Counted from the first letter of the stretch, positions 22,301-29,578 are shown. The stretch: 64,000 nucleotides of DNA from Axinella damicornis (GCA_963931865.1 OZ007512.1:10797160-10861159), one strand, 5' to 3'. Made by a program: numbers and translations. Notes: generated by a model not told the origin, from the sequence alone.

Positions 22301-23945
22301 ATTACCAGTGGCGGATCCAGGGGGGGGGGGGCAGGGGGGCCGGTGCCCCCCCCCCGGCTAGAGAAAAAATTTTTTTTATATAGCTAGCTGCCGCTACGTT
22401 GCAACTCCTGGCCTGGCGCCATGGCCTCCTCAGCTCGCAATATCGTGCGTTGCCTGAAACCGAACGGCTTGGGAACGAGACCACGATCTAGTATACCCCT
22501 CTGTGTACGTACGTATTACGTTCGTGAGCGAAATAAAAGCAAGGAAGAAGCCCATGGCGGCCCTGGGACCTGCAATCCTCGTACATCTGGAACTTGCAGT
22601 GCAAAGCGCGAAGGTGCCACGAGAGCCCATCCTGAGAAGTGAAAAATGAAGGCGTCTGGCAGCGTTTCATATACGGTGCCCCCCCTTTCATAAATCCTGT
22701 ATCCGCCCCTGATTACCATGCTTTGCAGGCCAGTATATAACCTCATCTGCACAGCATATTATCCTATGCATGTGCCTTGGTCAGTAAACTTCGAAAATCC
22801 TACTTGAGTAACCTGCTTGTAACCATGTAAACATCTTATCTCAACCTGCAACTCCAGTAGCCACAAAAGGGTTAAACTGCAAGCTTTGGAGAGAGAGAAT
22901 AATCCACAGAAAAAATTGTGGGACTAGCTGGGATTCGAACCCAAGACCTTCTGAGTACTAGTCAGACACTCTTACCGCTAAGCCACTGGGCCCACAGCAG
23001 AGGAGCGGAAGCAAGGCTGCATATAACAGCGCAGGCTAGAGGACTTAGCCGATTCCAGCTGTCTTTCTCTCTCTCACGGTTGTTTCACTGCCATAAGTGG
23101 AGATCCCCTGCGGATGGGGTTACGGGCCTGGGTGGGTTGACTGTACAGACACATTGCCTGAGCGGACACTCTCACTGTCCACCACCACAGCCCCCGGCAC
23201 AATTATCTCCCTACACATTGTCGCCTATTATACAACAGGAATCGAATGCAATTACTCTGATGGGTTGATTCAGGTTCTATTCAGGCAGGTGTTGGATGCA
23301 AGATTTGGAGAGAGAGAATAATCCCCAGCTGGTCCCAGAATTTTTTCTGTGTATTATTCTCTCTCTCCAAATCTTGCATCCAACACCTGCTTGCATAGAA
23401 CCTGAATCAAGGGTTAAACTGTTTTGCAGTAATATAATATATGGACAAGAGAACGTTTTCCTGATTCCATTGCACTTCCCCCTGCATCCACCTAGCTACA
23501 GTGCCTTATAACGTCCATGACAATGTCATTCTCGACCTTTGATTATGAACCTCATCATAATAGCTATAGAATGCCAATCACATTGCATACACAACTGAGT
23601 ACCTTCTTTGGAATCCGGTGATACTAGAAGATTGCACACTTTCGCTGCCTGGTCAGCTCTGCCAATTTTTAGTAATTGTTTAACCAGCAATGCATATTTT
23701 GCTTTGAAGGTAAGCTTAGCCATCCATGCCTCAAGAATCTTCAGCCTTTTATGTGCCTCTTCTTTTCCATCTCTTTCAACGTCCTCCACCTCAACCTTGG
23801 AGAGGCCCAGGTAACGGGCCACTGTTCGCCATGACTCCAGGAACAGGGCTATTTCCAGAAGGTGTTCATCTGTGCAAACACGGTCCAGCTGGGAGGGATG
23901 TACACCCTTCTCCTCCAGTAACTCCTCCAGGGTGACACCAGACAT
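4162..23945 (-). CDS. Gene A: death-domain/ankyrin-repeat protein (10 exons, joined model)
   Basis: Inferred exons, 5' to 3' on the minus strand: 23945-23603, 19757-18994, 17202-17125, 12520-12422, 11902-11798, 10452-10357, 5783-5649, 5431-5333, 4529-4424, 4316-4162. Every junction has GT/AG and phases join without a stop; the sum is 1980 nt, 659 residues. Order: an N-terminal death domain (about residues 18-105), a 254-residue module, a 26-residue linker, ankyrin repeats and a polar tail. Death domains pair with other death domains in apoptotic and innate-immune signalling; ankyrin repeats bind proteins. By family it should be an intracellular adaptor, possibly in immune recognition; this is inference. 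Exons 4-7 are paralogous, in the same order, to exons 10-13 of divergent gene B. The last two exons are weakest. Introns of up to ~5 kb are packed with repeats. Confidence 0.68.
4424..4529 (-). CDS. Gene A exon 9 (unrecognised coding exon)
   Basis: Open for about 35 codons (contains FIDFLPDAKHLSAVDK) between an AG acceptor (CTCTAGAG) and a strong donor CTCG|GTGAGT. The 5' phase 0 matches exon 8. The sequence is not an obvious ankyrin repeat. Confidence 0.45.
4680..4930 (+). repeat. Dispersed repeat, related to 60,410-60,610
   Basis: Shared blocks in the same order in both loci: ACACTCCTGGTA, ATAATCAAAC, a segment around GATTCTGACT, then ACCTTGGTGGTGGAG followed by CCATTGC. Divergence is substantial. 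No ORF is supported. It lies just beyond the end of gene A exon 9 on the minus strand, in intron 8. Confidence 0.5.
5333..5431 (-). CDS. Gene A exon 8 (ankyrin repeat)
   Basis: 33 codons, phase 0 on both sides, acceptor TTTGTAG and donor GGG|GTAAAT. The ankyrin signature is seen as PPIAFAVHGGHTNVVEYLL. Confidence 0.72.
5649..5783 (-). CDS. Gene A exon 7 (ankyrin repeat, 45 codons)
   Basis: Acceptor CTTTTCAG and donor GAG|GTGAGC. Encodes ISKFDLAGSEMPMEMTPLAD followed by an ankyrin second helix (GMLEIVQALVENNAEVN). It is paralogous to gene B exon 13 at the right edge of the window (63,903 onward), which begins VSKFDLAGSEMPMEM. Confidence 0.8.
5784..6170. other. Intron 6 sequence of gene A without visible features
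   Basis: Both strands carry frequent stops, and no repeat structure or motif stands out. Confidence 0.4.
6174..6254. mobile_element. Hairpin MITE, 81 bp
   Basis: Terminal inverted repeats AGTTAGAGCCCGGTCGCCAG and complement enclose a second internal stem (GTAAACCGAC/GTCGGTTTAC). The whole unit folds back almost completely. No clear target-site duplication is seen. Confidence 0.75.
6600..7690. other. Intronic stretch of gene A, no supported gene
   Basis: Short ORFs near 7,021-7,354 follow a pyrimidine-rich tract (TTTCTTTCTTCTTCTTCTTT type) but show no recognisable domain or splice support. A similar tract recurs at 10.74 and 13.11 kb. The minus-strand ORF 6300-6593 just upstream is also unrecognised. 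Confidence 0.35.
7691..7913. mobile_element. Fold-back MITE (TIR AAAATGTAACAGGATGTAGG)
   Basis: The left arm 7691-7775 is repeated as reverse complement at 7833-7913, with a loop of about 55 bases. A single-arm relative is at 29,853-29,943. Confidence 0.85.
7940..9800 (+). pseudogene. DUF3504 / Crypton-like tyrosine-recombinase-derived gene, decayed
   Basis: Blocks in several frames match, from memory, the layout of ZMYM/QRICH1-like DUF3504 proteins. An acidic N-terminal region (GSGDSDIDSLLLAASQQF) is followed by TQWTVHRVENLSQEEI and MSVPAMNHWLGKFVLEVR in another frame, then LYQLCCGLLRSLR and ITPEMEDILWEKGL in further frames. A long open C-terminal part (9029-9601) contains NPARCLVRLFQKY, the recombinase-like FTNHLLHSICTTRLYDAQ and IMQRTGHRSVNGVRAYKR. 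The H-x-x-R box of the recombinase fold reads HSIC, so its arginine is lost. At least two frameshifts, several stops and a region without similarity (8.6-9.0 kb) mark it as dead. It lies antisense in intron 6 of gene A. Confidence 0.72.
10012..10293. mobile_element. MITE with TIR AGGTGTCTTAC
   Basis: AGGTGTCTTACTA at the left is matched by GGTAAGACACCT at the right, and an inner pair (CAGTTCCGTTC/GAACGGAACTG) extends the stem. A related fragment with the same GGTGTCTTA ends is near 21,713-21,772. Confidence 0.65.
10357..10452 (-). CDS. Gene A exon 6 (ankyrin repeat)
   Basis: 32 codons, phase 0, acceptor CTCTCTGCAG, donor AGG|GTATGT. Encodes EGLTPLMVAVTNSNLELVGL and continues LLISRGANVNCSR. 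Paralogue of gene B exon 12, differing at three residues. Confidence 0.85.
10700..10900. repeat. Direct repeat partner of 13,060-13,215
   Basis: Both loci share a TTC-rich tract followed by GACTAGCATAGCTG and a GAGTTA/GAGCTAGTTCAC-like segment in the same orientation. This is a dispersed intronic repeat with no ORF. Confidence 0.5.
11090..11453. repeat. Direct repeat, left copy (right copy 15,095-15,625)
   Basis: Starts at GGAATTTCTACCAACCTGTT and runs through GAGGCGTGGCTTTCTTTTCA to a shared block ending CATGCGCTCG. Both copies continue directly into a CTAGAGGC hairpin MITE, so the duplicated or mobile unit includes that MITE. The right copy has an extra segment of about 120 bases. Confidence 0.75.
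11454..11722. mobile_element. Hairpin MITE (TIR CTAGAGGCAAAAAATTTC), copy 1
   Basis: Long inverted arms of over 100 bases include CACATTCGGAATTATTCAAC and its complement, with a centre near TCCCATCCCTAAATTTCAAT. It is almost a complete fold-back, with no coding potential. Confidence 0.85.
11798..11902 (-). CDS. Gene A exon 5 (ankyrin repeat)
   Basis: 35 codons, phase 0, acceptor GGTAG, donor AGT|GTAAGT. Encodes AGNTALLKACASNHPEVVKR. Paralogue of gene B exon 11 (DGNTALLKACLSNHPEVAER). Confidence 0.85.
12422..12520 (-). CDS. Gene A exon 4 (ankyrin repeat)
   Basis: 33 codons, phase 0, acceptor GGTACAG, donor CAG|GTGTGT. Encodes AHMKPLITASEEGHVRLVEL and ends GADANMCDQ. Paralogue of gene B exon 10, with four residue differences by eye. 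Confidence 0.87.
12530..13850. other. Gene A intron 3, left part, no gene recognised
   Basis: AT-rich sequence with short ORFs lacking domains. It contains a tandem pair of ATGGCGTA...TTTTCCCTTATGCACAAAGGC near 13,205 and 13,245, and the repeat partner at 13,060-13,215. Confidence 0.35.
13859..14189 (+). pseudogene. Spliced-looking PHD-finger fragment
   Basis: A first block (13,859-13,920, basic, RFLKRLQSIKQRRRQPKR) ends at AG|GTATGC. A second block after TTTGCAG (13,981) encodes CGKCQKVW...WIICDACHRWFCYRC. This is the C-x2-C...C-x2-C...C pattern of a PHD finger, but Cys stands where the family His normally lies. There is no start codon or other domain, so it is a remnant, probably of a transposon gene, antisense to gene A. 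Confidence 0.45.
14503..14919. mobile_element. Fold-back element of about 415 bp
   Basis: Left arm GGGATCCCTGCGCGCGCCGTG...CTTAAGCTCGCTAACC is mirrored by GGTTAGCGAGCTTAAG...CACGGCGTGCGCACGAGTATCCC. An inner stem pairs ACAAGGTGCAGGGC and its complement. The centre is a ~100-base loop near 14,710. Short ORFs inside are by-products of the inverted repeat. Confidence 0.8.
15095..15625. repeat. Direct repeat, right copy (left copy 11,090-11,453)
   Basis: Same block as the left copy, including ATGGAATGATATTATTAGTG, plus an inserted stretch near 15,262-15,400. That stretch carries a decayed TAGC(T/C)TCGTTCCCAGG...GAACGAGGCTA MITE (15,286-15,314). Confidence 0.75.
15626..16042. mobile_element. Hairpin MITE (TIR CTAGAGGC), copy 2 with internal insertions
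   Basis: Same family as 11,454-11,722. About 120 bases are inserted at about 15,660-15,782 (starting TGCTGTGTCTATTGGTCC). A separate perfect hairpin (GGGCGCATCGAGC...GCTCGATGCGCCC, 15,848-15,884) replaces part of the loop. Confidence 0.75.
16043..16290 (+). pseudogene. Ty3/gypsy-like integrase C-terminus remnant
   Basis: Immediately after the MITE, frame 1 reads EIISVDRLKPAHREP, the hallmark end of gypsy-type integrases. A second frame continues through HTRSGRQARFHYG, a common polyprotein ending, to a stop. A frameshift separates the two. The rest of the element and any LTR pair are absent; a TATA-like TGTATATAAAT follows at 16,330. Confidence 0.65.
16345..16932. mobile_element. DNA transposon/MITE, TIR ATACCGTATTTCCGCGAATA
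   Basis: About 28 bp of perfect terminal inverted repeat at both ends. Subterminal repeats of (A)ATA(A/G)ACGCCGCCCTCGA occur several times at each end. No transposase is visible inside. A diverged relative of the sub-repeats is at 17,970-18,050. Confidence 0.85.
17125..17202 (-). CDS. Gene A exon 3 (linker, 26 codons)
   Basis: Acceptor CGCTTGAG, donor ATG|GTGAGA, phase 0 on both sides. Encodes a charged helix (QGRLLEDAEKKSIHEFMEDL). Assigned mainly on phase and splice signals. Confidence 0.5.
17230..18080. other. Gene A intron 2 interior without a supported gene
   Basis: No domain-bearing ORF. CG-containing ACGTACGTG-type sequence near 17,755-17,770 and the diverged AAGGCAGCGT(C/A)TAT repeat near 17,980-18,030 are the only notable items. 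Confidence 0.35.
18085..18790. mobile_element. Fold-back element with 12-bp minisatellite in its termini
   Basis: Ends GGCAAGTGGAAAAGGCGGAT and the complement near 18,785 are inverted. Inside each end lies a 12-bp (GGACACGGACGC) tandem array (18,118-18,201 and 18,708-18,758). Inner arms pair TGTCCTACACTGCAAAG and CACGTGCATATTTAATGAGC with their complements. Related partial copies are at 24,998-25,332 plus 29,082-29,175, and at 29,186-29,578. Confidence 0.8.
18556..18622. mobile_element. TAGCCTCGTTCCCAG MITE, 67 bp, with 9-bp target-site duplication
   Basis: Inverted ends TAGCCTCGTTCCCAGGC and GCCTGGGAACGAGGCTA are flanked on both sides by ACAATAGGC (18,547-18,555 and 18,623-18,631). A 9-bp duplication fits the Mutator-like superfamily. 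It is nested in the fold-back element. Confidence 0.9.
18994..19757 (-). CDS. Gene A exon 2 (254-residue module of unknown fold)
   Basis: A long open exon: acceptor CTGATTGCAG with phase 1 matching exon 1, donor GAG|GTAAAA with phase 0. Helical N-terminal part (SPDKIELIRHAITQ...), then FTLFKQKFPQIRITDHSLKF and HNIGVGCLEITWCIPSEITA, ending near a predicted beta strand (LEVSADGVHRF). I recall similar modules next to death and ankyrin domains in sponge predicted proteins but cannot name a Pfam family. The order (death domain, this module, ankyrin) suggests a regulatory middle domain. Confidence 0.75.
19890..20271. mobile_element. MITE with TIR AGCCCCGTTTACACG
   Basis: AGCCCCGTTTACACGTATA on the left and the complement at the right, flanked by ATA on both sides (possible 3-bp duplication). 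AATCCGGATT motifs and their complements are repeated inside. It lies between gene A exons 1 and 2. Confidence 0.82.
20321..20476. mobile_element. Hairpin MITE, 156 bp
   Basis: TTTGCAGTGCATTACGGG(C) at the left is mirrored by CCCGTAATGCACTGCAAA. Arms continue through GTTAACGGTC to a centre at CGCCTTCGGCTCG. Confidence 0.85.
20480..22300. other. Gene A intron 1 interior, no supported gene
   Basis: Several short ORFs on both strands (for example 21,549-22,013 minus) lack recognisable domains. A fragment of the GGTGTCTTA MITE family lies at 21,713-21,772. AT-rich, with GCTAGC-type short repeats. Confidence 0.35.
22306..22711. mobile_element. MITE with CAGTGGCGGATCCAGG/CAGGGGCGGATACAGG ends
   Basis: The left end and the complement of the right end share the CAG(T/G)GGCGGAT(C/A)CAGG type. 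ATTAC flanks both sides (22,301-22,305; 22,712-22,716), a likely target-site duplication. A poly-G/poly-C stretch follows the left end. No transposase is visible. Confidence 0.75.
22918..22992 (-). repeat. tRNA-derived SINE head (Thr-AGT-like)
   Basis: On the minus strand: a box A-like GTGGCTTAGCGGTAAGAG, a perfect 5-bp anticodon stem (TCTGA/TCAGA) around a CTAGTAC loop (anticodon AGT), and a T arm with GGTTCGAATCCC. The acceptor stem is only partly paired and an A/T and CT-rich tail follows. This is a SINE relic rather than a working tRNA gene. Confidence 0.6.
23280..23405. repeat. Inverted repeat with AGAGAGAGAATAAT core
   Basis: GGTGTTGGATGCAAGATTTG and the complement CAAATCTTGCATCCAACACC face each other around a ~45-base loop. 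The CT-rich tail matches the SINE tail at 22,885-22,910, suggesting two SINE ends in inverted orientation. Confidence 0.65.
23603..23945 (-). CDS. Gene A exon 1: start codon and death domain
   Basis: ATG at 23,945, 343 nt, donor GAAG|GTACTC (phase 1). Encodes MSGVTLEELLEEKGVHPSQL, then a death-fold helical bundle: DEHLLEIALFLESWRTVARY (helices 1-2), LGLSKVEVEDVERDG (helix 3 region), AHKRLKILEAWMAKL (helix 5) and YALLVKQLLKIGRADQAAKV (helix 6). The W of helix 5 and the LGLS...VE pattern are classic death-domain features. An in-frame upstream ORF extension to 24,321 looks like 5' UTR readthrough. Confidence 0.82.
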
Positions 23946-24343
23946 GGTCTGAACACAGCCTACAAATACAGTCTACACTTGGTCTACACTCGGGCTGACT
24001 CGGCGCAAAATAGAGCCATCGAAAAGAGGGTGGGGCAGCTTCCAAGAAGTTATGAATATCCCGGATCGGATTTCCTGAGACACCTGGGGGAGTGTCTTTC
24101 ACTGTGACAGACGGCACCCTCCAGGGGTGAGCCAGGAAAGATTTTTCTACTGCGGTGCTTTGCACTTTGCAATTGACAGCTTGCACATGCATGCAGAGGG
24201 TGCAAGCGAAGTCGAAATGTTTTTCGCCATCATTTTCAATGGCTCTTAGCGCTTTCGGCCACTTCCCTGCTAGGAAGTAGAGTAAGCAATTGATTATCGG
24301 ACGACCTGTATAATCGGACACGTTAGTGCCGAGCGCGTATATT

Positions 24344-24353
24344 ACCGGAAGTG
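24344..24353 (+). promoter_or_regulatory. ETS-family consensus site upstream of gene A
   Basis: ACCGGAAGTG is the optimal ETS/GABP core and lies about 400 bp upstream of the gene A start, in the divergent interval. A GC-box-like GGGCGGG follows directly. It may belong to the gene A promoter. Confidence 0.4.
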
Positions 24354-24990
24354 GGCGGGACCTTCAAGTTTGGTGATTCTCTGTTGCTTGGTTCTGGAAC
24401 TACAGCCAGCCAAAGTCCATTTTCGGACGACGGTATGATCGGACAAATTGATGTATTATCGTACGACGCTCCCTGCTTCTTCTCTGAAGGAACTTTCTCC
24501 GAGATTTTTACATTTTCGGGAAGCCTCATGATCCCTCTGCTGCAGGCTCACTTGTTGTCTCCGTGGCTGATTCGAGCACTAGGGAGTATCACCGAATGTC
24601 GACCAGGGTCTCCAGGTCTGTGTCGGACAGTGAAATTTCGCCGTATTTTGGCGTAGACACTCACAGGTACACTCTAGTGCTGCGATTCAGATATCAGTAG
24701 AATGTGCTGGTCCTCAGCAACACAACGGTGCAAGTCCCGTGTTTATACGTTGCACCGTTCCTGAGATATAGTCGTTTGCCTTAGACCTCTCCAGAAATAC
24801 TGTCGTTGCTATCGTGGACCGCGTTTACAGGAACAAAATTGGAGAAAACAGCTGTACCACTTCGTTCCTGCAGAGCGTAAGCGTTGCCTTGGTGGAATTA
24901 ATATTCCTGCGGCTACCCCCCCTTATCTGAGTTGTATCATCAATATCATCAATACATTTACGATTTTAACCGTGTGTCTGTCTGTCTGTA
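24354..24990. other. Interval upstream of gene A without a supported gene
   Basis: A plus-strand ORF (24,351-24,656) has no recognisable domain. Repeated TCGGACGAC/ATCGGACA motifs lie at 24,296-24,320 and 24,424-24,445. Confidence 0.3.
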
Positions 24991-24997
24991 GCGCCTT

Positions 24998-25332
24998 TCA
25001 TGTCTTTCCTCGAGTCAGCAGAGGTCAAAGGCCACGTGCATATTTAATGAGCTTCAACGAGAAGAGCATTTATTTTGTGCAGACACCAAACTGAGGCCTT
25101 TTGCCAAAGCATAGGAAGCAGAAATAATCATTGATTCCTGTGCCATCTATGACGATGGCTGATCGAAGCTCGAACTATTGTTGAAGCTCATTAAATATGC
25201 ACGTGGCCTTTGACCTTTACTGACTCGAGGAAAAGACATGGAAGACGGTTCATGCAATGGGCTAAGCAGTAAGCAAGCAACTTTAGCGGATGAATAACCA
25301 ACCATGTTTAGTTTCTGTCCTACACTGCAAAG
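24998..25332. mobile_element. Left part of a fold-back element split by the 25,333-29,081 insertion
   Basis: Shares TCGAGTCAGCAGAGGTCAAA and GGCCACGTGCATATTTAATG with the 18.1-kb element, and ends at CCTACACTGCAAAG, where the intact relative continues GGGCTGAAAAATG. That continuation is found at 29,084, after the inserted element. Confidence 0.75.
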
Positions 25333-26000
25333 TGCGGTGGCCCTGGAGGTCGCGTCTAATGCATAGGGCCTATGGCCTAATGACGTAATACCCAATGCGC
25401 AATACCTAATACCCAATGCGCAATACCTAATACACGATAGACTTAATACCTGACACCCGATGCATAATACGCCTAATACCTATGACCTAACGCGCAATAC
25501 CCAATACGCGACAGACGTAATACCTGATACCCGATACACAATATGCCTAATACCCACGACCTAACGCCGCAATACCCAAAGCGTAATACCTAATACCCAA
25601 CACGGAATAGCCCTAATGTCGCAATGCCCCGCAATATGCAATTGGGGCTCACTAAGTTCGCACGATCTGAGGATATGATGTCATCGCAAGAATGAACCCT
25701 GACCTTGCGATGGACGCCAACTTCGATGACCTCCACCTGTACCTGTACCTGTGGTGAAGAATGGCGTAGCTACTACGGAAGCTTCACCTTGGGCTTTAGA
25801 AGTGGGCTGTACTAAGAGAACCTGGAGAAGACGCCGGAACTTCATCGTAACAACTTCTGGCACCAGAACTTCCCGCAAGAAAAACAGGAATGTTGTAGCT
25901 AGCTAGCTATCTTGTGTAGGGACTCGGAGACAGCCAGAAAATTGACTGGCAAGTAAGGAGTTAGCTAGTTTCCAACCAACGGGGACATTATCAATCATGA

Positions 26001-27882
26001 TTGCCTGTTTCTTGGATGAACAATTTGTGCGTGGTAGTTGTTCGCTCCATGAAAAAGAGAAACCTACTATTTAAAAGGGCCAAAAGATCTGGGAACTTTG
26101 GTCAATTCAAGCTTGCCCGGAATCGTACTGTCGCTATGCTTCGCCGTGCCAAGCTGAATTATTTCCGCAAGTTAAATCCTAGGGACCCTAAGAAGTTCTG
26201 GAAAACTTTTAAGCTCGTGAACATGAACAAGCAACCAATCCCAACCCTGTCGCACGATGGCAGAATTGCTGATAGTGATGGTGACAAGGCCAACATGCTG
26301 AACTCTTTCTTTTATTCCTGCTTCAACCAGTCCCATCCTCCAGTTGCTGAGTGTTACCCACCCTGCTTCTCCTGCCCTGAGGATGTGCTGTGTTCTGAGC
26401 AGCAGGTGTGTGACCTCCTGGCTGCACTGGATGTTACCAAGGCAAGTGGACAGGATGGTATATCAACCAGGATGCTTAGGTATACTGCACTAAGCATTGC
26501 CCCCTCACTCACACAACTGTTCAATCTGTCATTGAAGTCAGGCGTCATTCCATCTGATTGGAAAAAATCCCTGATTGTTCCAATACCCAAAAACTCCGAT
26601 GGCTCTAAGCCAACCAACTATCGTCCCATCTCGTTGCTGCCAATTATCAGCAAAGTACTGGAACGACATGTCTATTCACTTGTCATGGAACATCTTCTAT
26701 GCCATCACCCACTAGCTTCCTGTCAATGGGGCTTTTTAGAGGGCAGGTCAACGGTCACTGCTCTGCTACACTGCACAAATGAGTGGCTTAAAGCTTTGGA
26801 AGATGGAAAGGAAGTATGTGCAGTTTTTTTTGACTTCCGAAAAGCTTTCGATTCCATCCCTCATACACCGCTTATGACTAAACTAGTTACCCTTGGACTT
26901 GATGAACATATCATTCATCCATTAACCACCACAGTCAGTGATGGTTAATGGATCCATATCTGACCCAGTCCCGGTGCTGTCAGGAGTTCCTCAGGGATCC
27001 GTGTTGGGCCCCTTGCTTTTTCTTATCTACATCGATGACTTACCAGCTATGGTGAGCAATCTTTACCAGTCCAAAGTCAACCTCTTTGCCGATGATGTCC
27101 TGCTCTACCATCTGATATCTAACGCCGCGGACTACACTGTGTTGCAAGAAGCAATAACATTGTTAGAAGACTGGTCAATCACCAACTACCTGGACTTCAA
27201 TGTATCCAAATGCAAGTATATGATCATTTCCAGAAGAAACTCCCCAACTCTCCCGCCAATTCAGTTGCATCTGCTCGGAGACCCTCTCCAAAGAGTGGAG
27301 TGCTACAAATACTTGGGCCTACTCATCTCCAGCAATATGTCATGGTCGACTCATATCACTGCAACTTGTTCTAAGGCCAAACAGATCCTCGGACTACTCT
27401 ACAGACGCTTCTATGGCACTGCTAGCCCAGACACCCTGAAGCAATTGTACCTCAGTATGGTTCGGCCGCACCTTGATTATGCATGCCAAATCTGGGACCC
27501 TCACCTTGCTAAAGACAAGAAAAAACTGGAGGATGTGCAAAGATTTGGCTGTAGGCTGGCATCTCACCAATGGGATTCTACCTACCAAGACCTACTTCAA
27601 CTGTATGAACTACCATCCCTGGAGGAGCGCAGGCTGCACCTAAAACTTGGTCTAATGTTCAAGATCATTCACAACCTCTGTTACTATCCGGACACACCAT
27701 CCTTTCGGGATAACGTTCATAGTAGAGCTGCCCATGCATTCCAATTTAGATTGCCTTTTGCTCATACTAACGCATACTATTTTTCTTATTTTCCTCACAC
27801 GATGTCAGTTTGGAATTCTTTGGATAACGAATGTGTTACCTCAAGTACCTATAAGTCATTTATGTATCATCTTAGAACTTAA
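26001..27882 (+). pseudogene. Non-LTR retrotransposon reverse transcriptase (CR1/Jockey-like), frameshifted
   Basis: Two ORFs abut: 26,001-26,948 (frame 3) and 26,938-27,882 (frame 1). The first has KANMLNSFF, the RT start TNYRPISLLPIISKVLE and FFDFRKAFDSIPH (motif A Asp). The second has LSGVPQGSVLGPLLF (motif B) and LFADDVLLY (catalytic FADD intact), then a thumb and C-terminal region ending WNSLDNECV. About a dozen bases appear to be missing at the junction, shifting the frame. The apurinic endonuclease expected upstream is absent. An A-rich tail follows at 27,969-27,992. The copy is dead but young-looking. Confidence 0.88.
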
Positions 27883-28026
27883 AATATTCCTGTATTTGTT
27901 GTTGGGTGCACACTCGATTAGTAGTACCTACTATTGTGTATCCGTTGCATTGCATAAAGTATTATAGACAAAAAAAAAAACAAAAAAAAGAAATAGGCAA
28001 TTACAGAGTGTGTGGGTGGGTGGGGT

Positions 28027-28063
<37 letters not shown>
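28027..28063 (+). repeat. Poly-G run, 37 bases
   Basis: Uninterrupted G tract directly seen, following a GTGGGTGGGTGGGG lead-in. Confidence 0.9.
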
Positions 28064-28064
<1 letters not shown>

Positions 28065-28116
28065 GTTTGAGTCTCAGCTCAATGAGTTACAAATGTGGAA
28101 TGAACACACATGCAAT

Positions 28117-28472
28117 TCACATCTTCAGCAGAATTGTTTCAACATAGCAAAGGTATCGGCCAGAGATTTCATTTGCTGAAACGGTTGTCCCAGAGAGCAA
28201 ATTTCGAGGGGACTTAAAGGTCTCAGTTGGGTGAATTTTCACTGGCAGCTTGGAGAGCCTCTCTGGCATCTGCTCTCTGGTATTGGTAGGGACAAGTTTG
28301 AGAAAGCAGTCTTTGATCAGCATTATGCTGATCGCGATCTTGCCAGGGGTGGTGCTGTTGATCATCAGTGTCACAGGAGGAGAGTCAGAGGCTCTCCACG
28401 AGTGGATATATATATCTCCATACAGCTGTGCAGTTAAGGATATCTCCTGACGAACACTGGAGAATTTATCTC
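28117..28472 (-). CDS. Unrecognised exon-like ORF inside the fold-back element
   Basis: On the minus strand the frame is open from an acceptor-like TTCTCCAG (about 28,470) for about 115 codons to a TGA beside 28,117. Readable parts include EISLTAQLYGDIYIHSWRAS, SPPVTLMINSTTPGKIAIS and SANEISGRYLCYVET. The alternating hydrophobic pattern suggests a beta-rich domain. I recognise no family. It could be a captured host exon; no donor or upstream exon was found. Confidence 0.3.
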
Positions 28473-29081
28473 ACAATCAGTCTCCTAGCTAGCTACATGT
28501 TTCATTGATAGCTAGATAGCTAGCTAGCCTGAAAAAATTCTTACGACGAAGCTCCGGAATTCTTACGATGAAGACACCGGCGTCTTCTCCAGGTTCTCTT
28601 AGTACAGCCCACTTCTAAAGCCCAAGGTGAAGCTTCCGTAGTAGCTACGCCATTCTTCACCACAGGTACAGGTACAGGTGGAGGTCATCGAAGTTGGCGT
28701 CCATCGCAAGGTCAGGGTTCATTCTTGCGATGACATCATATCCTCAGATCGTGCGAACTTAGTGAGCCCCAATTGCATATTGCGGGGCATTGCGACATTA
28801 GGGGCTATTCCGTGTTGGGTATTAGGTATTACGCTTTGGGTATTGCGGCGTTAGGTCGTGGGTATTAGGCATATTGTGTATCGGGTATCAGGTATTACGT
28901 CTGTCGCGTATTGGGTATGCGCGTTAGGTCATAGGTATTAGGCGTATTATGCATCGGGTGTCAGGTATTAAGTCTATCGTGTATTAGGTATTGCGCATTG
29001 GGTATTAGGTATTGCGCATTGGGTATTACGTCATTAGGCCATAGGCCCTATGCATTAGACGCGACCTCCAGGGCCACCGCA

Positions 29082-29578
29082 GCAAAGGGATGAAAAATGA
29101 ATTTTGGTTCGTGTCCGTGTCCGTGTCCGCGTCCGTGTCCATGTCCGTGTCCGTGTCCGTGTCCAAGTCCTGCTTTTCCATGAGCCCTGCTTAGGCTATT
29201 GAGCCGTCTTTCATGGTCTTTGCTCGAGTCAGTAGAGGTCAAAGGCCATGTGCATATTTAATAAAGCCATCGTCATAGATGATATACTTCAGCAAAAGGC
29301 CTGAGTTTGGTTTCTGTACTAAATAAATGCTCTTGTAATCATTTCGTTGAAATTCATTAAATTGCACATGGCCTTTGACCTCTGATTCGATGAAAGCCGG
29401 TTCAATTATTAATTGAACTGTCTTTCAAATAGGCTAAGCAAGCGAATGAGTAAGCATCTTTAAGGGCTGAAAAAGGAATTTTGGGTGAGTCCAGAACCCA
29501 GTCCTGCAATTGTGCGTCCGTGTCTGTGTCTGTGTCCACGTCTGAGCCCAGCCGTATCCGCCTTTTCCACTTGCCCCA
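29082..29578. mobile_element. Right part of the split fold-back element, followed by a second diverged copy
   Basis: 29,082-29,175 continues the host of the 25,333 insertion with GGATGAAAAATGAATTTTGG and a GTCCGTGTCC(A/G) array. 29,186-29,578 is another copy with GTCAGTAGAGGTCAAAGGCC, the inverted GGCCTTTGACCTCTGATTCG, and terminal CCGCCTTTTCCACTTGCCCC shared with the 18.1-kb element. Confidence 0.7.

Larger units (their letters stand above)
25333..29081. mobile_element. Fold-back TIR element, 3.75 kb, with 6-bp target-site duplication
   Basis: Inverted arms of about 515 bp (25,333-25,850 and 28,566-29,081) begin TGCGGTGGCCCTGGAGGTCG. GCAAAG flanks both sides (25,327-25,332; 29,082-29,087), and removing the unit restores the host repeat. 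The arms contain tandem ~10-bp units of the TAATACCCAA/GCGCAATACC type. The interior carries a non-LTR reverse transcriptase, a 37-base poly-G run and an unidentified minus-strand ORF. No transposase is seen, so mobility in trans is inferred. Confidence 0.85.

Noticed and set aside
22918..22992. Functional tRNA-Thr gene
   Set aside because: Acceptor stem is poorly paired and a SINE-like tail follows; kept only as a SINE head.
23866..24321. 151-residue minus-strand ORF as a separate gene
   Set aside because: Overlaps gene A exon 1 in another frame, has no domain, and is most likely 5' UTR/promoter sequence.
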